From: Acidisphaera rubrifaciens HS-AP3
Lineage (GTDB): Bacteria; Pseudomonadota; Alphaproteobacteria; Acetobacterales; Acetobacteraceae
Direction of reading: 5' to 3'
Assembly (NCBI RefSeq): GCF_000964365.1
Contig: NZ_BANB01000086.1
Coordinates: 1 to 39,868 of the forward strand
DNA: 39,868 nucleotides
Notes under the pieces: model-generated
Told to the model about the DNA's origin: nothing
What the model saw: the letters and a program-made list of their open reading frames with translations, nothing else
The model's database searches: none
Shown: one piece after another, positions 1 through 8,513 of the stretch
How positions within the stretch are numbered: the first letter of the stretch is position 1
Layout: every line of letters starts with the position of its first letter
Position numbers and translations under genes: made by a program

Positions 1-800
1 TGCGCGACGCGGCGGTGGGGACGGTGCGGGTGGGCGTGCTGGCGCCGGGCGTCGCCGACGCGCTGCTCGGCATCGAGACCGCCGGCATCGCACCGCCGTT
101 TTCGCCGATCACCGATGGTCCCGCGCTGACCCGCACCGCGCGCGCGACGCTGGCCGCGCGGGGGCTGTCCGCCGAGGCAGCCCTGGCGCGTCTTTATGCC
201 GGGGAAGACCCGTTGCCGGTCGCAGCCGCCGCGGCGCACGCGGCGATGCGCGAGGCGGTCGCGCCGTTCCTGCATGTGCTGCCGGAGGTGCCGGGCGCCC
301 TGCCCGCCCCGCCGGCCGCCACGGGCCCGGTGCGGCAGGACCTGCCGCCACGCCGCCGCGGCTACACGCAGAAGGCGACCGTGGGCGGCCACCGCATCTA
401 TCTGCGCACCGGCGAATATGCTGACGGACGGCTGGGTGAGATCGAGGTCAGCCTGCCGAAGGACAGCCCGGCGGTGCGCGGCCTGATGGACAGCCTCGCG
501 CAGGCGATCAGCCTCGGGCTGCAACACGGGGTGCCGCTGTCGGCCTATGTCGAGGCGCTGGCCGGCACGCGGTTCGGCGCGCAGGGCAGCGTCGAGGGCG
601 ACCCGGCGGTGACGCGGGCTTCCTCGCCGGTGGACTATGTCGCGCGCAGCCTCGCGGCGAGCTATCTGGGACGGCACGACCTGCCGGAAGCCGCGCCGGA
701 GAGCCCGGCACCCGCGGCGCCCGAATTGCCGCTCGACCTTCCGGCGGCGGGAACGCCCGGACGGCGTTTGCGGCTGGTCGCCAGCCGGACTGGAACATGA
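1..800 (+). CDS. nrdJ: Adenosylcobalamin-dependent ribonucleotide reductase, C-terminal part (5' end outside window)
   Basis: The frame is open from the first base, so only the C-terminal ~266 residues are present. Class II ribonucleotide reductases make deoxyribonucleotides using adenosylcobalamin. The tract from about 350 to 660 carries the family's C-terminal signature: RGYTQKATVGGHRIYLRTGE, DGRLGEI, AISLGLQHGVPL, YVEAL..TRF and DYV.RSLA.SYLGR. The start of the window (TVRVGVLAPGVADALLGIETAGIAP) fits the end of the catalytic barrel. The protein then ends in a Pro/Ala-rich stretch with no cysteine at all in the visible part. Many family members end in a Cys-rich zinc-binding or redox tail, so this one is either a tail-less subtype or shortened. 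The next gene starts 11 bases downstream, suggesting co-transcription. Confidence 0.88.
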   Translation, partial: RDAAVGTVRVGVLAPGVADALLGIETAGIAPPFSPITDGPALTRTARATLAARGLSAEAALARLYAGEDPLPVAAAAAHAAMREAVAPFLHVLPEVPGALPAPPAATGPVRQDLPPRRRGYTQKATVGGHRIYLRTGEYADGRLGEIEVSLPKDSPAVRGLMDSLAQAISLGLQHGVPLSAYVEALAGTRFGAQGSVEGDPAVTRASSPVDYVARSLAASYLGRHDLPEAAPESPAPAAPELPLDLPAAGTPGRRLRLVASRTGT

Positions 801-810
801 GGGGACGCCG

Positions 811-1278
811 ATGGCCGGGATGATCGAGGACAGGCTGGCATCGCTCGGCATCACGCTGCCGACGCCGGCGGCGCCGCTCGCCAACTATGTGCCCTGGGTA
901 CGCAGCGGCGCGCTGGTCGTCGTGTCGGGGCAGTTGCCGATGCGCGACGGGACGGTGGCCGTCACGGGTCGGCTCGGCGCCGAAGTCACGGACGAGGCCG
1001 GGGCGGAGGCCGCGAGGCTCTGCCTGATCAACGTGCTGGCGCAGCTGCGCGCGGCGTGCGACGGCGACCTTGGCCGGGTGCGGCGGGTGATACGGCTCGG
1101 CGGCTTCATCGCCTCCACCCCCGATTACGGCCGGCACGCGGCGGTGATGAACGGCGCGTCCGACCTCGCGGTGGCCGTCTTCGGCGATGCCGGCCGGCAT
1201 GCCCGCAGCACGATCGGCGTGGCATCCCTGCCCGCCGGCGCGGCGGTCGAGGTCGAAGGGATGTTCGAGATCGCCTGA
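811..1278 (+). CDS. RidA/YjgF/UK114 family protein
   Basis: The 155-residue product belongs to the RidA family of small trimeric enzymes. RidA itself hydrolyses reactive enamine/imine intermediates made by PLP enzymes. Family hallmarks are ASLGITLP near the N-terminus, VVVSGQLPM in the first strand, and the C-terminal ligand-binding block HARSTIGVASLPAGAAVEVEG, whose Arg corresponds to the substrate carboxylate-binding Arg. It is longer than the ~125-residue archetype and resembles the RidA subgroup annotated as YjgF-like in alphaproteobacteria. ATG at 811 was chosen because GAGGGGA precedes it at a suitable distance; in-frame starts upstream lie within nrdJ. It probably sits in an operon with nrdJ and the following acyltransferase. 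Confidence 0.88.
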   Translation: MAGMIEDRLASLGITLPTPAAPLANYVPWVRSGALVVVSGQLPMRDGTVAVTGRLGAEVTDEAGAEAARLCLINVLAQLRAACDGDLGRVRRVIRLGGFIASTPDYGRHAAVMNGASDLAVAVFGDAGRHARSTIGVASLPAGAAVEVEGMFEIA

Positions 1279-2458
1279 GCGTCCATATTGCGACGCATCA
1301 TGACGGATGCCGCCGCCAGCTACACACTGAGCCTGCATCCCGCGATCGGGCAGATCGACGCCGCGGAGTGGGACGCCTGCGCCGGGCCGGACAACCCGTT
1401 CGTCAGCCACGCCTTCCTGTTGGCGTTGGAGGACAGCGGCTCGGCCGGGGCGCGCACCGGCTGGCTGCCGCAGCACGCGGCGCTGCGCGACGGCGCCGGG
1501 GCGCTGATCGGCGTCGCGCCGATGTATGCCAAGTCGCACAGCTACGGCGAATACGTGTTCGACCACGGCTGGGCCAACGCCTTCGAGCGGGCGGGCGGCG
1601 ACTATTATCCGAAGCTGCAGGTGGCCGTGCCGTTCAGCCCGGTGCCCGGCCCCCGCCTGCTGGTGCGCGCGCCGGCGGCGGCGCCGGCCCTGGCGCAGGC
1701 GCTTGTGCAGGCCTGCACCGAACTGAAGCTGTCATCGGTGCATGTGACGTTCTGCACCGAGGCGGAATGGGGCACGCTGGGCGAGGCCGGCTGGTTGCAG
1801 CGGATCGGCATGCAGTTCCACTGGGAAAACGCCGGCTATGGGTCGTTCGACGATTTTCTCGGCGCGCTGTCCTCCCGCAAGCGCAAGGTGCTGCGCCGGG
1901 AGCGGCGGGATGCCAACGCGGCGGGGCTGACTTTCCGGGCGCTGCGCGGGTCGGAGATCACGTCGCGCCACTGGGATGCCTTCCACCGTTTCTATCGCGC
2001 GACGGTCGACCGGAAATGGGGCAGCGCATATCTGACGCGGGGCTTCTTCACGCTGCTGTCGGAACGGCTCGGCGACCGGGTGGTGCTGATGGTCGCCGAA
2101 GACCGCGGAAAGCCGGTCGCCGGCGCGCTGAATCTCGCGGGCAGCGAGACGCTGTACGGCCGCAACTGGGGCTGCGAGGGCGAGTATCCGTTCCTGCATT
2201 TCGAGCTGTGCTATTACCGCGCCATCGATTTCGCGATCGAGCACGGGCTGAAGCGCGTCGAAGCCGGGGCGCAGGGGCAGCACAAGATCCAGCGCGGCTA
2301 CCTGCCGCGCGCGACCTATTCGGCGCATTGGATCGCGCATCGCGGGCTGTCGCGCGCGGTGGGCGCGTTCCTCGACGAGGAACGGCCCGCGATGCTGGCG
2401 GAGATGGCCGCGCTGGCCGAGGAGTCGCCGTTCCGGAAGGACGAGCCGACCGGGGCGG

Positions 2459-2938
<480 letters not shown>

Positions 2939-3006
2939 ACGGAGGCTCCGTCACTGCGGTTGCGCATGACGGTCGTGTAACGGGGCGGCAGGCGGGAGTC
3001 ACGCGC

Positions 3007-3028
3007 GCTCGTGCGGCGCAGCACGAGC
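3007..3028. repeat. 8-bp perfect inverted repeat between divergent genes
   Basis: GCTCGTGC, six bases, then GCACGAGC lie between the divergent starts of the peroxiredoxin and AlgH genes, 39 bases before the AlgH start. It could be an operator or an RNA hairpin in the AlgH leader. There is no T-run on either side, so it is not an intrinsic terminator. High-GC sequence produces such repeats by chance fairly often. Confidence 0.3.
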
Positions 3029-3066
3029 CGCTTGCGCGACGATGGCTTCGGGACCACCTTCGCCGC

Positions 3067-3663
3067 ATGGCGATCGAGAGCACCCCCAGGGTCGGCACCG
3101 GCGACGAGGGCTGGATGCTGACCGGCAGCCTGCTGGTCGCGATGCCGTCGATGGAAGATCCGCGCTTTGCGCACAGCGTGATCTTCATCTGCGCGCACAC
3201 GTCGGAGGCCGCGATGGGCATCGTGGTCAACCGCCCCCTGTCGCGCCCGACCTTCGAGGATATCCTGCGCCAGCACGACATTTCGCCGCAGCCCCCGGCC
3301 CGGCGTGTGCGCGTGTGCTCGGGCGGGCCGGTCGAGGACGGGCGGGGCTTCGTGCTCCATACATCCGACTGGACGAGCGACGGCACGCTGCGCGTCACCG
3401 ACGATCTCGCGCTGACCGCCAGCCTCGACGTGCTGAAGGCGCTCGCCGAGGGACACGGGCCGCGCGCTGGCGTGCTGGCGCTCGGCTACGCCGGATGGGG
3501 GCCGGGGCAGCTCGATCAGGAAGTGCAGCAGAACGCGTGGCTATCCGTGCCGGCCGACGAGACCATCGTGTTCGACGCCGACACCGACACGAAGTGGCGC
3601 CGCGCGCTGGCGAAGCTGCACATCGACCCGCTGCTGCTGTCGGGCGACGCCGGACACGCCTGA
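3067..3663 (+). CDS. YqgE/AlgH family protein (UPF0301)
   Basis: A 198-residue cytoplasmic protein of the UPF0301 family. Recognisable blocks are GSLLVAMPSMEDPRFAHSVI, GIVVNRPL, SGGPVE and GFVLH near the first third, and LGYAGWGPGQLDQEVQQNAWL near the end, which is the family signature. The molecular function is not established; the name AlgH comes from an old link to alginate regulation in Pseudomonas. ATG at 3067 begins close to the family's usual N-terminus. Upstream is the divergent peroxiredoxin, and downstream is the convergent HAD/pyrD pair. Confidence 0.93.
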   Translation: MAIESTPRVGTGDEGWMLTGSLLVAMPSMEDPRFAHSVIFICAHTSEAAMGIVVNRPLSRPTFEDILRQHDISPQPPARRVRVCSGGPVEDGRGFVLHTSDWTSDGTLRVTDDLALTASLDVLKALAEGHGPRAGVLALGYAGWGPGQLDQEVQQNAWLSVPADETIVFDADTDTKWRRALAKLHIDPLLLSGDAGHA

Positions 3664-3680
3664 GCGCCCGGTCGCCGGCC

Positions 3681-4529
3681 TTACCAGATCAGGGCGGACA
3701 AGGTCGCGACGGGCGCGAGCCCGACGGCGCGTGCAGCGTCGGCAGGATCGAGCCCCGCCGCCAGTTCATCCGCGTGAATACCGCCCAGCACCCAGCACGC
3801 ATCGATCCCGCACGCCGCCGCGCCGGCGATGTCCGTGCGCAGCGAGTCGCCGATGGCCAGGATGCGGCCCGGCGGCACGCCGAGCCGGTCGATCACCGGT
3901 CCGTAGATCGCGGGGTCGGGCTTCCCGAGCGACCGCACGTCGCCGCCGAGCATCGCGTATTGCTGCGCGAGCGCGCCGGCGCAGAGCATCCGCACGCCGT
4001 CGCGTATGACGTCGAGATCGGGGTTGGCGCAGATCATCGGCAACGAAGCCGCCCGGCAGGCGGCGAGCACGGGGGCGAAGGCAGCCAGATCGGTCGGGTC
4101 GGCCTCGTCGTCCGGTCCGGTGTTGAGCACGAAGGACGCCCCCGCCGGGGTGGGCACCGGTTCCAGATCGAGGCCCGTGTAGACGTTGCGGTCGCGTTCC
4201 GGCCCGAGATGGAACACGCGCCGTCCGAGGGAAGCGAACCACGGATCGGCGCGCTCGCGCAGCGCGCGGTGCACCGCCTCGCCGCTCGTCACGAGGTCGG
4301 TATAGAGGTCGTCGGCGATGCCCATCGCGCGCAGCGCCGTCCGCGCCGAGGCCGCCCGTCGGGGAGCGTTGGACAGCAGAACCAGCGGCTTGCCCTGGTC
4401 GCGCAGCGCGGCGAGGCAGGAAATCGCGCCCGGATAGGGCCGCACGCCGTCATGCACCACGCCCCACAGATCGACGATGAAGCCGTCATACGCATCGGCA
4501 AGGGTGGCGAGACCACGCAGGTGACGCAT
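3681..4529 (-). CDS. TIGR01459-type HAD-IIA hydrolase
   Basis: A 282-residue haloacid-dehalogenase superfamily phosphatase. All four HAD motifs are visible: motif I DLWGVVHDG (Asp20), motif II LLSNAPRR (Ser53), motif III Lys203 in LGKPDPAIY, and motif IV AIGDSLRTD (Asp228, Asp233). The family is related to NagD-like phosphatases; the physiological substrate is not known. The start codon shares one base with the pyrD stop (TGATG, 4531-4527), so translation is coupled to pyrD, an arrangement that suggests co-regulation with pyrimidine synthesis but does not prove a common pathway. Confidence 0.9.
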   Translation of the reverse strand: MRHLRGLATLADAYDGFIVDLWGVVHDGVRPYPGAISCLAALRDQGKPLVLLSNAPRRAASARTALRAMGIADDLYTDLVTSGEAVHRALRERADPWFASLGRRVFHLGPERDRNVYTGLDLEPVPTPAGASFVLNTGPDDEADPTDLAAFAPVLAACRAASLPMICANPDLDVIRDGVRMLCAGALAQQYAMLGGDVRSLGKPDPAIYGPVIDRLGVPPGRILAIGDSLRTDIAGAAACGIDACWVLGGIHADELAAGLDPADAARAVGLAPVATLSALIW

Positions 4530-5596
4530 CAGACGGCTCCCGCCAGACGTTCGCGATCGGTGCCGACGGCATCGGCCGCGCGGGCATAGCCTTCGGCGCG
4601 CAGCGCCGCGAGCAGTTCGTGCTTGATGCGGGGGATCAGCGCCGGACCGCCATAGGCGAAGCCGGTGTAGAGCTGCACCAGCGATGCGCCGGCCTGCAAT
4701 TTACGCAGCGCCTGCACGCCGGTCGCGATGCCGCCGACGCCGATCAGCACGAGCCGCCCCTCGGCAAGCAGGGCGGCGCGCGCCAGCATCGCCGTCGCGA
4801 GCGCGAACAGCGGCGCGCCGGACAGGCCGCCCTGTTCGCGCGCGAGCGGCGAGCGCAGGGCCGCCGGACGCGCGATCGTCGTGTTGGACACGATGAGCCC
4901 CTGCACGCCCCCGGCGATGCACGTCTCGACGATGTCGCGCAAGGCTGCGTCGGGCAGGTCGGGGGCGAGCTTGACCAGGAGCGGCGGCCGCTGCGGCGCG
5001 GCGTCGGCGATGGCCGCAAGGATCGCGGCGAGACGGTCGCCCGCCTGCAGGTCGCGCAGGCCGGGCGTGTTCGGCGACGAGACGTTGATCGTGACGTAGT
5101 CGGCATGCGGCGCCACCGCCGCGACCATGCGCGCGTAGTCGCCCGCGATATCCGTGCTGTCCTTGTTGATGCCGACATTGGCGCCGAGCGGCCGGTCGCG
5201 CCGCCGCGCCCGCCGCAGGTTTCGCAGGAAGACGCCGAGCCCGGCGTTGTTGAACCCGAGCCGGTTAATCACCGCGGCGTCGCCCGCGAGGCGGAACAGC
5301 CGCGGGCGCGGATTGCCCGGCTGCGGACGCGGCGTGACGGTCCCTGCCTCCACATAGCCGAAGCCGAGGGCCATCAGGCCGCTCACCGCCGCCGCGTTCT
5401 TGTCGAAGCCGGCGGCAAGGCCGATCGGATTGGGAAAGCGCAGGCCGAGCGTCTCGACGGCAAGCGCGGGATCGTCGCGCCCGCGGTCACGACCGGCGAG
5501 GCCGAGACGCAGCGCGCGCAGGGCAAGGGCGTGGGCCGTCTCGGGGTCGAGATCACCGAGGCGGCGGGCGACGGTGGAGGCGATGCGCGGCGTCAT
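4529..5596 (-). CDS. pyrD: Dihydroorotate dehydrogenase (quinone), class 2
   Basis: A 355-residue enzyme that oxidises dihydroorotate to orotate with quinone as acceptor, the fourth step of pyrimidine synthesis, at the inner membrane. Characteristic blocks in order: PIGLAAGFDKNA, GYVEAGTVTPRPQPGNPRPR, NRLGFNNAGL, NVGINKD, VSSPNTPGLRDLQ (the active-site Ser of class 2 enzymes), VKLAPDL, VSNTTIARP, GGLSGAPL, IGVGGI and QLYTGFAYGGP. The N-terminal helical extension expected for membrane-associated class 2 enzymes is present. ATG at 5596 starts at the usual family position. It heads a two-gene unit with the HAD hydrolase. Confidence 0.97.
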   Translation of the reverse strand: MTPRIASTVARRLGDLDPETAHALALRALRLGLAGRDRGRDDPALAVETLGLRFPNPIGLAAGFDKNAAAVSGLMALGFGYVEAGTVTPRPQPGNPRPRLFRLAGDAAVINRLGFNNAGLGVFLRNLRRARRRDRPLGANVGINKDSTDIAGDYARMVAAVAPHADYVTINVSSPNTPGLRDLQAGDRLAAILAAIADAAPQRPPLLVKLAPDLPDAALRDIVETCIAGGVQGLIVSNTTIARPAALRSPLAREQGGLSGAPLFALATAMLARAALLAEGRLVLIGVGGIATGVQALRKLQAGASLVQLYTGFAYGGPALIPRIKHELLAALRAEGYARAADAVGTDRERLAGAV

Positions 5597-5706
5597 GGCG
5601 GCGGCTTATGCCCCGCGGCCCGTCCGCACGGAAGCCGTATGGCGCCGGCGTCCCTGCCCCATCGGGGGGACTGGCAAGACCCCGCGTGCCGGCGCACCTT
5701 GACGGC

Positions 5707-5928
5707 ATGGTCTGGGACGAACCGTATCTGGAGACGTGCTGTCGCGCGGCGCTCCATCGCCTGACACTCGTTGACGCGACGGGGCGGCCGGCGGGGCTGA
5801 AGGATGGCCCGTGTCTGGACCGGCTGGCCGGCATGGGCCTGGCCCGGCTGCGCCCGGATGGACGGTGGGAGCCGACGGAGGCCGGACGGTCCCGCCACAT
5901 GCGCGAAATCCTGCGCCGGACGGGCTAG
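5707..5928 (+). CDS. Small conserved hypothetical protein
   Basis: The 73-residue product begins MVWDEPYLETCCRAALHR and ends with RLAGMGLARLRPDGRWEPTEAGRSRHMREIL. The C-terminal half reads like a small winged-helix or regulatory fold: a helix, then a short hairpin with LRPDGRWEPTEAGRSRH, similar in style to MarR/PadR ends. No function can be assigned. ATG at 5707 is preferred because the in-frame extension to 5608 is Pro/Arg-rich and lies against the pyrD start. It is divergent from pyrD with ~110 bases between the starts. Confidence 0.55.
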   Translation: MVWDEPYLETCCRAALHRLTLVDATGRPAGLKDGPCLDRLAGMGLARLRPDGRWEPTEAGRSRHMREILRRTG

Positions 5929-6008
5929 GAGCCGGCGCCGGGACCGGTCTCGTCGAAGAAACTCCGACGCATCCTCGGCCGGTCGCCGCGGTCGATTGAC
6001 GAGACGAT

Positions 6009-6239
6009 TCAGGCGAGCGGCACGAGGCGCCGTCCCTCCGATGCCGGTCCGGCGACCAGGATGCGGGCACCGTCGGCGGCCGAAATCATCACCAGATCGC
6101 CGGCCGCGAGCATGTCGGCCGCCGCGTCGAAATAGCCGTCCGCCGCCGCCTCGGCCAGCCGGTCGGGTGTCTTGCAGTGCCACAGCGTGAAACCGTTGGC
6201 GTAGGCGAGGACCGACAGGTTGCGCAGACTGAATGCCAT
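6009..6239 (-). CDS. Small conserved protein (76 aa), behind an attenuator-like terminator
   Basis: The 76-residue product starts MAFSLRNLSVLAYANGFTLWH and continues with DGYFDAAADMLAAGDLVMI. Short proteins with the RNLSVLAYANGFTLWHY block are familiar from alphaproteobacterial genomes and phage-like regions; no function is known. The sequence suggests a small beta barrel. ATG at 6239 has GGAG seven bases upstream. A GTG at 6323 would extend the same frame through the terminator hairpin; this is less likely. The intrinsic terminator at 6256-6287 lies on the same strand only 16 bases before the start codon, so expression probably depends on readthrough. Confidence 0.6.
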   Translation of the reverse strand: MAFSLRNLSVLAYANGFTLWHCKTPDRLAEAAADGYFDAAADMLAAGDLVMISAADGARILVAGPASEGRRLVPLA

Positions 6240-6255
6240 GCTGGGCTCCGGGCAC

Positions 6256-6287
6256 AAAAAAAGCCGCCGCCCTTGGGGGGCGGCGGC
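6256..6287 (-). terminator. Intrinsic terminator / attenuator ahead of the 76-aa gene
   Basis: On the minus strand, GCCGCCGCCC and GGGCGGCGGC form a perfect 10-bp stem (arms 6278-6287 and 6263-6272) with a 5-nt loop, followed at once by seven T (6262-6256). It works only in the minus direction. It ends 16 bases before the start codon at 6239, leaving no room for a promoter in between. Confidence 0.8.
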
Positions 6288-6344
6288 GCGAGGTAACGGA
6301 GGGAGGAGACAGCCGGCGGACACAGCTTGCCCGCTGGCCCGACC

Positions 6345-6373
6345 GTATTAGCCCGTCACGGCGACGGAATCAA
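6345..6373 (-). promoter_or_regulatory. Candidate sigma70-type promoter for the 76-aa gene or a short RNA
   Basis: On the minus strand, TTGATT (6373-6368) and TAATAC (6350-6345) are separated by exactly 17 bases within an AT-rich patch of otherwise GC-rich sequence. Transcription would begin near 6338 and reach the terminator after about 80 nt. The -10 match is only moderate. Confidence 0.4.
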
Positions 6374-6394
6374 GATTATTTTCCTATTATTCTC

Positions 6395-6781
6395 TCAACC
6401 CGCCACGATCCCCTTGACCCGCAGCGGCCATTCGAGCCGCTCCAGCGCCTCGCGCCACAGGCGCCAGTCACACCGCTCGGTCGCGTGCGCGGGGTTCGGC
6501 GCCGATTGCCGCTCCCCCCAGATGCGCAGGACCCGCGCGTGAACGAGGTCGATGCGCCGGCGCCGATAGAGCTGGTCAAGGCACTTCACCACGTCATCCG
6601 GCTCGCACGGACGCGGCACCGCACCAAGCCCGGCCCGGCAGCGCGCCCCGTCCCGCCGCGCGACAAGGGCCGCCATCGTCCAGTGCCACGCCTCCTCCGC
6701 GCTGCGGAACGGCTGGGCCGGGACGGCGGGGGCGGGAACGGCGCGGGCCGGCACGGGCCGGCCGAAAGCGGCAGGGGACAT
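6395..6781 (-). CDS. Conserved alphaproteobacterial protein of unknown function, likely SOS-regulated
   Basis: A 128-residue protein. Residues 1-25 are Pro/Ala-rich and the rest is a compact helical domain: AEEAWHWTMAALVARRDGA, then CEPDDVVKCLDQLYRRRRI, LVHARVLRIWGERQSAP and LWREALERLEWPLRVKGIV. It is recognisable as a conserved alphaproteobacterial family but has no known activity. The start ATG at 6781 has a strong AGGAGGT four bases upstream on the minus strand. A promoter (TTGCGC, 17 bases, TTTAGT) lies ahead of it with a LexA-type box immediately after the -10 element. The S24 regulator is divergently transcribed from the same intergenic region. Confidence 0.7.
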   Translation of the reverse strand: MSPAAFGRPVPARAVPAPAVPAQPFRSAEEAWHWTMAALVARRDGARCRAGLGAVPRPCEPDDVVKCLDQLYRRRRIDLVHARVLRIWGERQSAPNPAHATERCDWRLWREALERLEWPLRVKGIVAG

Positions 6782-6805
6782 AGGACCTCCTGGGGTGGAA
6801 CGCGT

Positions 6806-6820
6806 GAACGTTACCGGAAC
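6806..6820 (-). promoter_or_regulatory. LexA-type box GTTC-N7-GTTC
   Basis: On the minus strand the sequence reads GTTCCGGTAACGTTC, an exact match to the alphaproteobacterial LexA consensus GTTC-N7-GTTC. It directly follows the -10 hexamer TTTAGT (6826-6821) of the promoter for the 128-aa gene, covering the expected start site, where a repressor blocks transcription. It is 25 bases from that gene's start codon. Confidence 0.6.
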
Positions 6821-6849
6821 ACTAAACCTTAAGTTGTAAATGCGCGCAA
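6821..6849 (-). promoter_or_regulatory. Candidate promoter of the 128-aa gene
   Basis: On the minus strand, TTGCGC (6849-6844) and TTTAGT (6826-6821) are separated by 17 bases. The surrounding 6820-6880 region is the most AT-rich part of the divergent intergenic gap (6782-6970) and may also hold the promoter of the S24 regulator. Confidence 0.45.
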
Positions 6850-6970
6850 TGGTTGTTGGTGATTTTTCCTATTGGCGCCGGCTGCCAGTCCTAGCAGACT
6901 GACCCATGGATACGACTCGGCGGCTGGCGCGCCGGTCGACGGCCCACGACACATCGGCCCGCAGGGCGGC

Positions 6971-7615
6971 ATGAAGCACGAAGACATCTGGCGGGCGATC
7001 GACACGCTTGCCGCCGAAAACGGCCTGTCGGCCTCCGGTCTCGCGAAGCGGGCGGGGCTCGACGCCACCACGTTCAACCCGTCGAAGCGCTGCATGCCCG
7101 ACGGCCGGCCACGCTGGCCGAGCACCGAGAGCCTCGCGAAGGTCCTGCACGCCACCGGCGCGACGCTGGAGGCATTCTCCACGCTCGTCAGCGGGGCACG
7201 CGCGCTATCGAGCGCCAGCCGCCATCCCGGCCGGCGGATCCCGCTCATCGGTCTCGCGCAGGCGGGCAGCGACGGGTTCTTCGACGACGGCGGCTATCCG
7301 GTCGGCGGCGGCTGGGATGAGGTGAGCCTGCCCGAGGTCGGGGACTTGAACGCTTACGCGCTCGAAGTCAGCGGCGACTCGATGGAGCCCGTCTTCCGCG
7401 ACGGCGACATGGTGATCGTCTCGCCCAACGCCCCGATCCGGCGCGGCGACCGGGTGGTCGTCCGCACGGTCCACGGCGAGGTGATGGCCAAGCAGCTGGC
7501 CCGCCGTTCCGCCCGGCGGGTGGAGCTGCGCAGCTTCAACCCGGCCCATCCCGACTACAGCTTCGACCTGTCGGACGTCGCCTGGATCCACCGGATCATA
7601 TGGGCGAGCCAATAG
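6971..7615 (+). CDS. S24-family HTH regulator (LexA/CI-like, self-cleaving repressor)
   Basis: A 214-residue regulator. Residues ~14-35 form a helix-turn-helix (ENGLSASGLAKRAGLDATTFN). The C-terminal half is an S24 peptidase domain with a candidate Ala98-Gly99 autocleavage site in AQAGSDG, nucleophile Ser137 in SGDSMEP and general base Lys174 in EVMAKQL. Such proteins are RecA-inducible phage or chromosomal repressors. This one is 6 kb from the prophage and beside host genes, so it may be a chromosomal regulator or a remnant. ATG at 6971 begins the HTH domain at the usual distance; in-frame starts upstream would add an atypical extension. It is divergent from the 128-aa gene and shares its regulatory gap. 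It is not the canonical LexA, which has a winged N-terminus. Confidence 0.85.
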   Translation: MKHEDIWRAIDTLAAENGLSASGLAKRAGLDATTFNPSKRCMPDGRPRWPSTESLAKVLHATGATLEAFSTLVSGARALSSASRHPGRRIPLIGLAQAGSDGFFDDGGYPVGGGWDEVSLPEVGDLNAYALEVSGDSMEPVFRDGDMVIVSPNAPIRRGDRVVVRTVHGEVMAKQLARRSARRVELRSFNPAHPDYSFDLSDVAWIHRIIWASQ

Positions 7616-7718
7616 CGCCACCCCTGCATTAGGCTTTGACCGGCGGTACGACTTGGCCCCCAAATCCCTTGGGCGCCGCGAAGCGGCGGACCGCAACAAC
7701 AATACGGGGAGGGTCCGC

Positions 7719-8492
7719 GTGCGGACGCTGCTGGCACTGGCTGTGCTTCTGCCTGGAACCATGCTCGGGGGCGCGCTGTGCCTGCCGGCCACGGCACGCG
7801 CGGCCGACACGGTCGATGTCATGCTCGCCCTGGTGACCGACGTGTCCCGCAGCATCGACGACAGTGAGTTCGACCTGGAGAAGAACGGCTACCAGGCGGC
7901 GTTCACGAGCCCCGAAGTGCTCAACGCGATCAAGGCGGGCCCGAACGGCGCCATCGCCGTCTCCTACCTGGAGTTCGCCAGCAACTACGAGGTGCGGACG
8001 GTCGTCGACTGGACCATCATCCGGGACGCGGCCAGCGCCGATGCCTTCCTCGCGCGGCTGATGGAAGCGCCGCGGTCGTATTACGGCCGTACCGCGATCG
8101 GATCGGGCATCGACCTCGCGGTGCAATCCATCACCGGCAGCCCGATCCAGGCCACCCGCAAGGTGATCGACGTCTGCGGCGACGGCACGAGCAACGCCGG
8201 CCGCGAGGTCTCGCAGGCCCGTGACGACGCGCTGAAACTCGGGATCACCATCAACGGCCTGGCCATCATCAACGAGCATCCGGCATCGTGGACCTTCGCG
8301 CATGTCCAGCCGCCGGGCGGCCTCGGCAAATACTACCGCGAGAACGTCTCCGGCGGCCCGAGCAGCTTCGTCCTGGAAATCCACGACTTCCACGACTTCG
8401 CCAATGCCATCAAGCGCAAGCTGATCAGCGAGATTTCCGAGGGGCCGCGCCGCCGCACGACCGCCGCCATCGATACGCCTCCCCGGAACTGA
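7719..8492 (+). CDS. Secreted DUF1194 protein (von Willebrand factor A-like)
   Basis: A 257-residue exported protein. The N-terminus RTLLALAVLLPGTMLGGAL...ATARA is a Sec signal peptide with probable cleavage after ARA at ~29. The mature part starts DTVDVMLALVTDVSRSID, where D-x-S-x-S is the MIDAS metal site of von Willebrand A domains. Further family marks are GRTAIGSGIDLAV, KVIDVCGDGTSN, GITINGLAI and YYRENVSGGPSSFVLEI. GTG at 7719 is chosen because GGGGAGGG sits about five bases upstream and the signal peptide starts there; the TTG at 7653 would put 22 charged residues in front. The biological role of DUF1194 proteins is not known. Confidence 0.85.
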   Translation: MRTLLALAVLLPGTMLGGALCLPATARAADTVDVMLALVTDVSRSIDDSEFDLEKNGYQAAFTSPEVLNAIKAGPNGAIAVSYLEFASNYEVRTVVDWTIIRDAASADAFLARLMEAPRSYYGRTAIGSGIDLAVQSITGSPIQATRKVIDVCGDGTSNAGREVSQARDDALKLGITINGLAIINEHPASWTFAHVQPPGGLGKYYRENVSGGPSSFVLEIHDFHDFANAIKRKLISEISEGPRRRTTAAIDTPPRN

Positions 8493-8513
8493 GACAGGCG
8501 ACAAGGAGGATCG

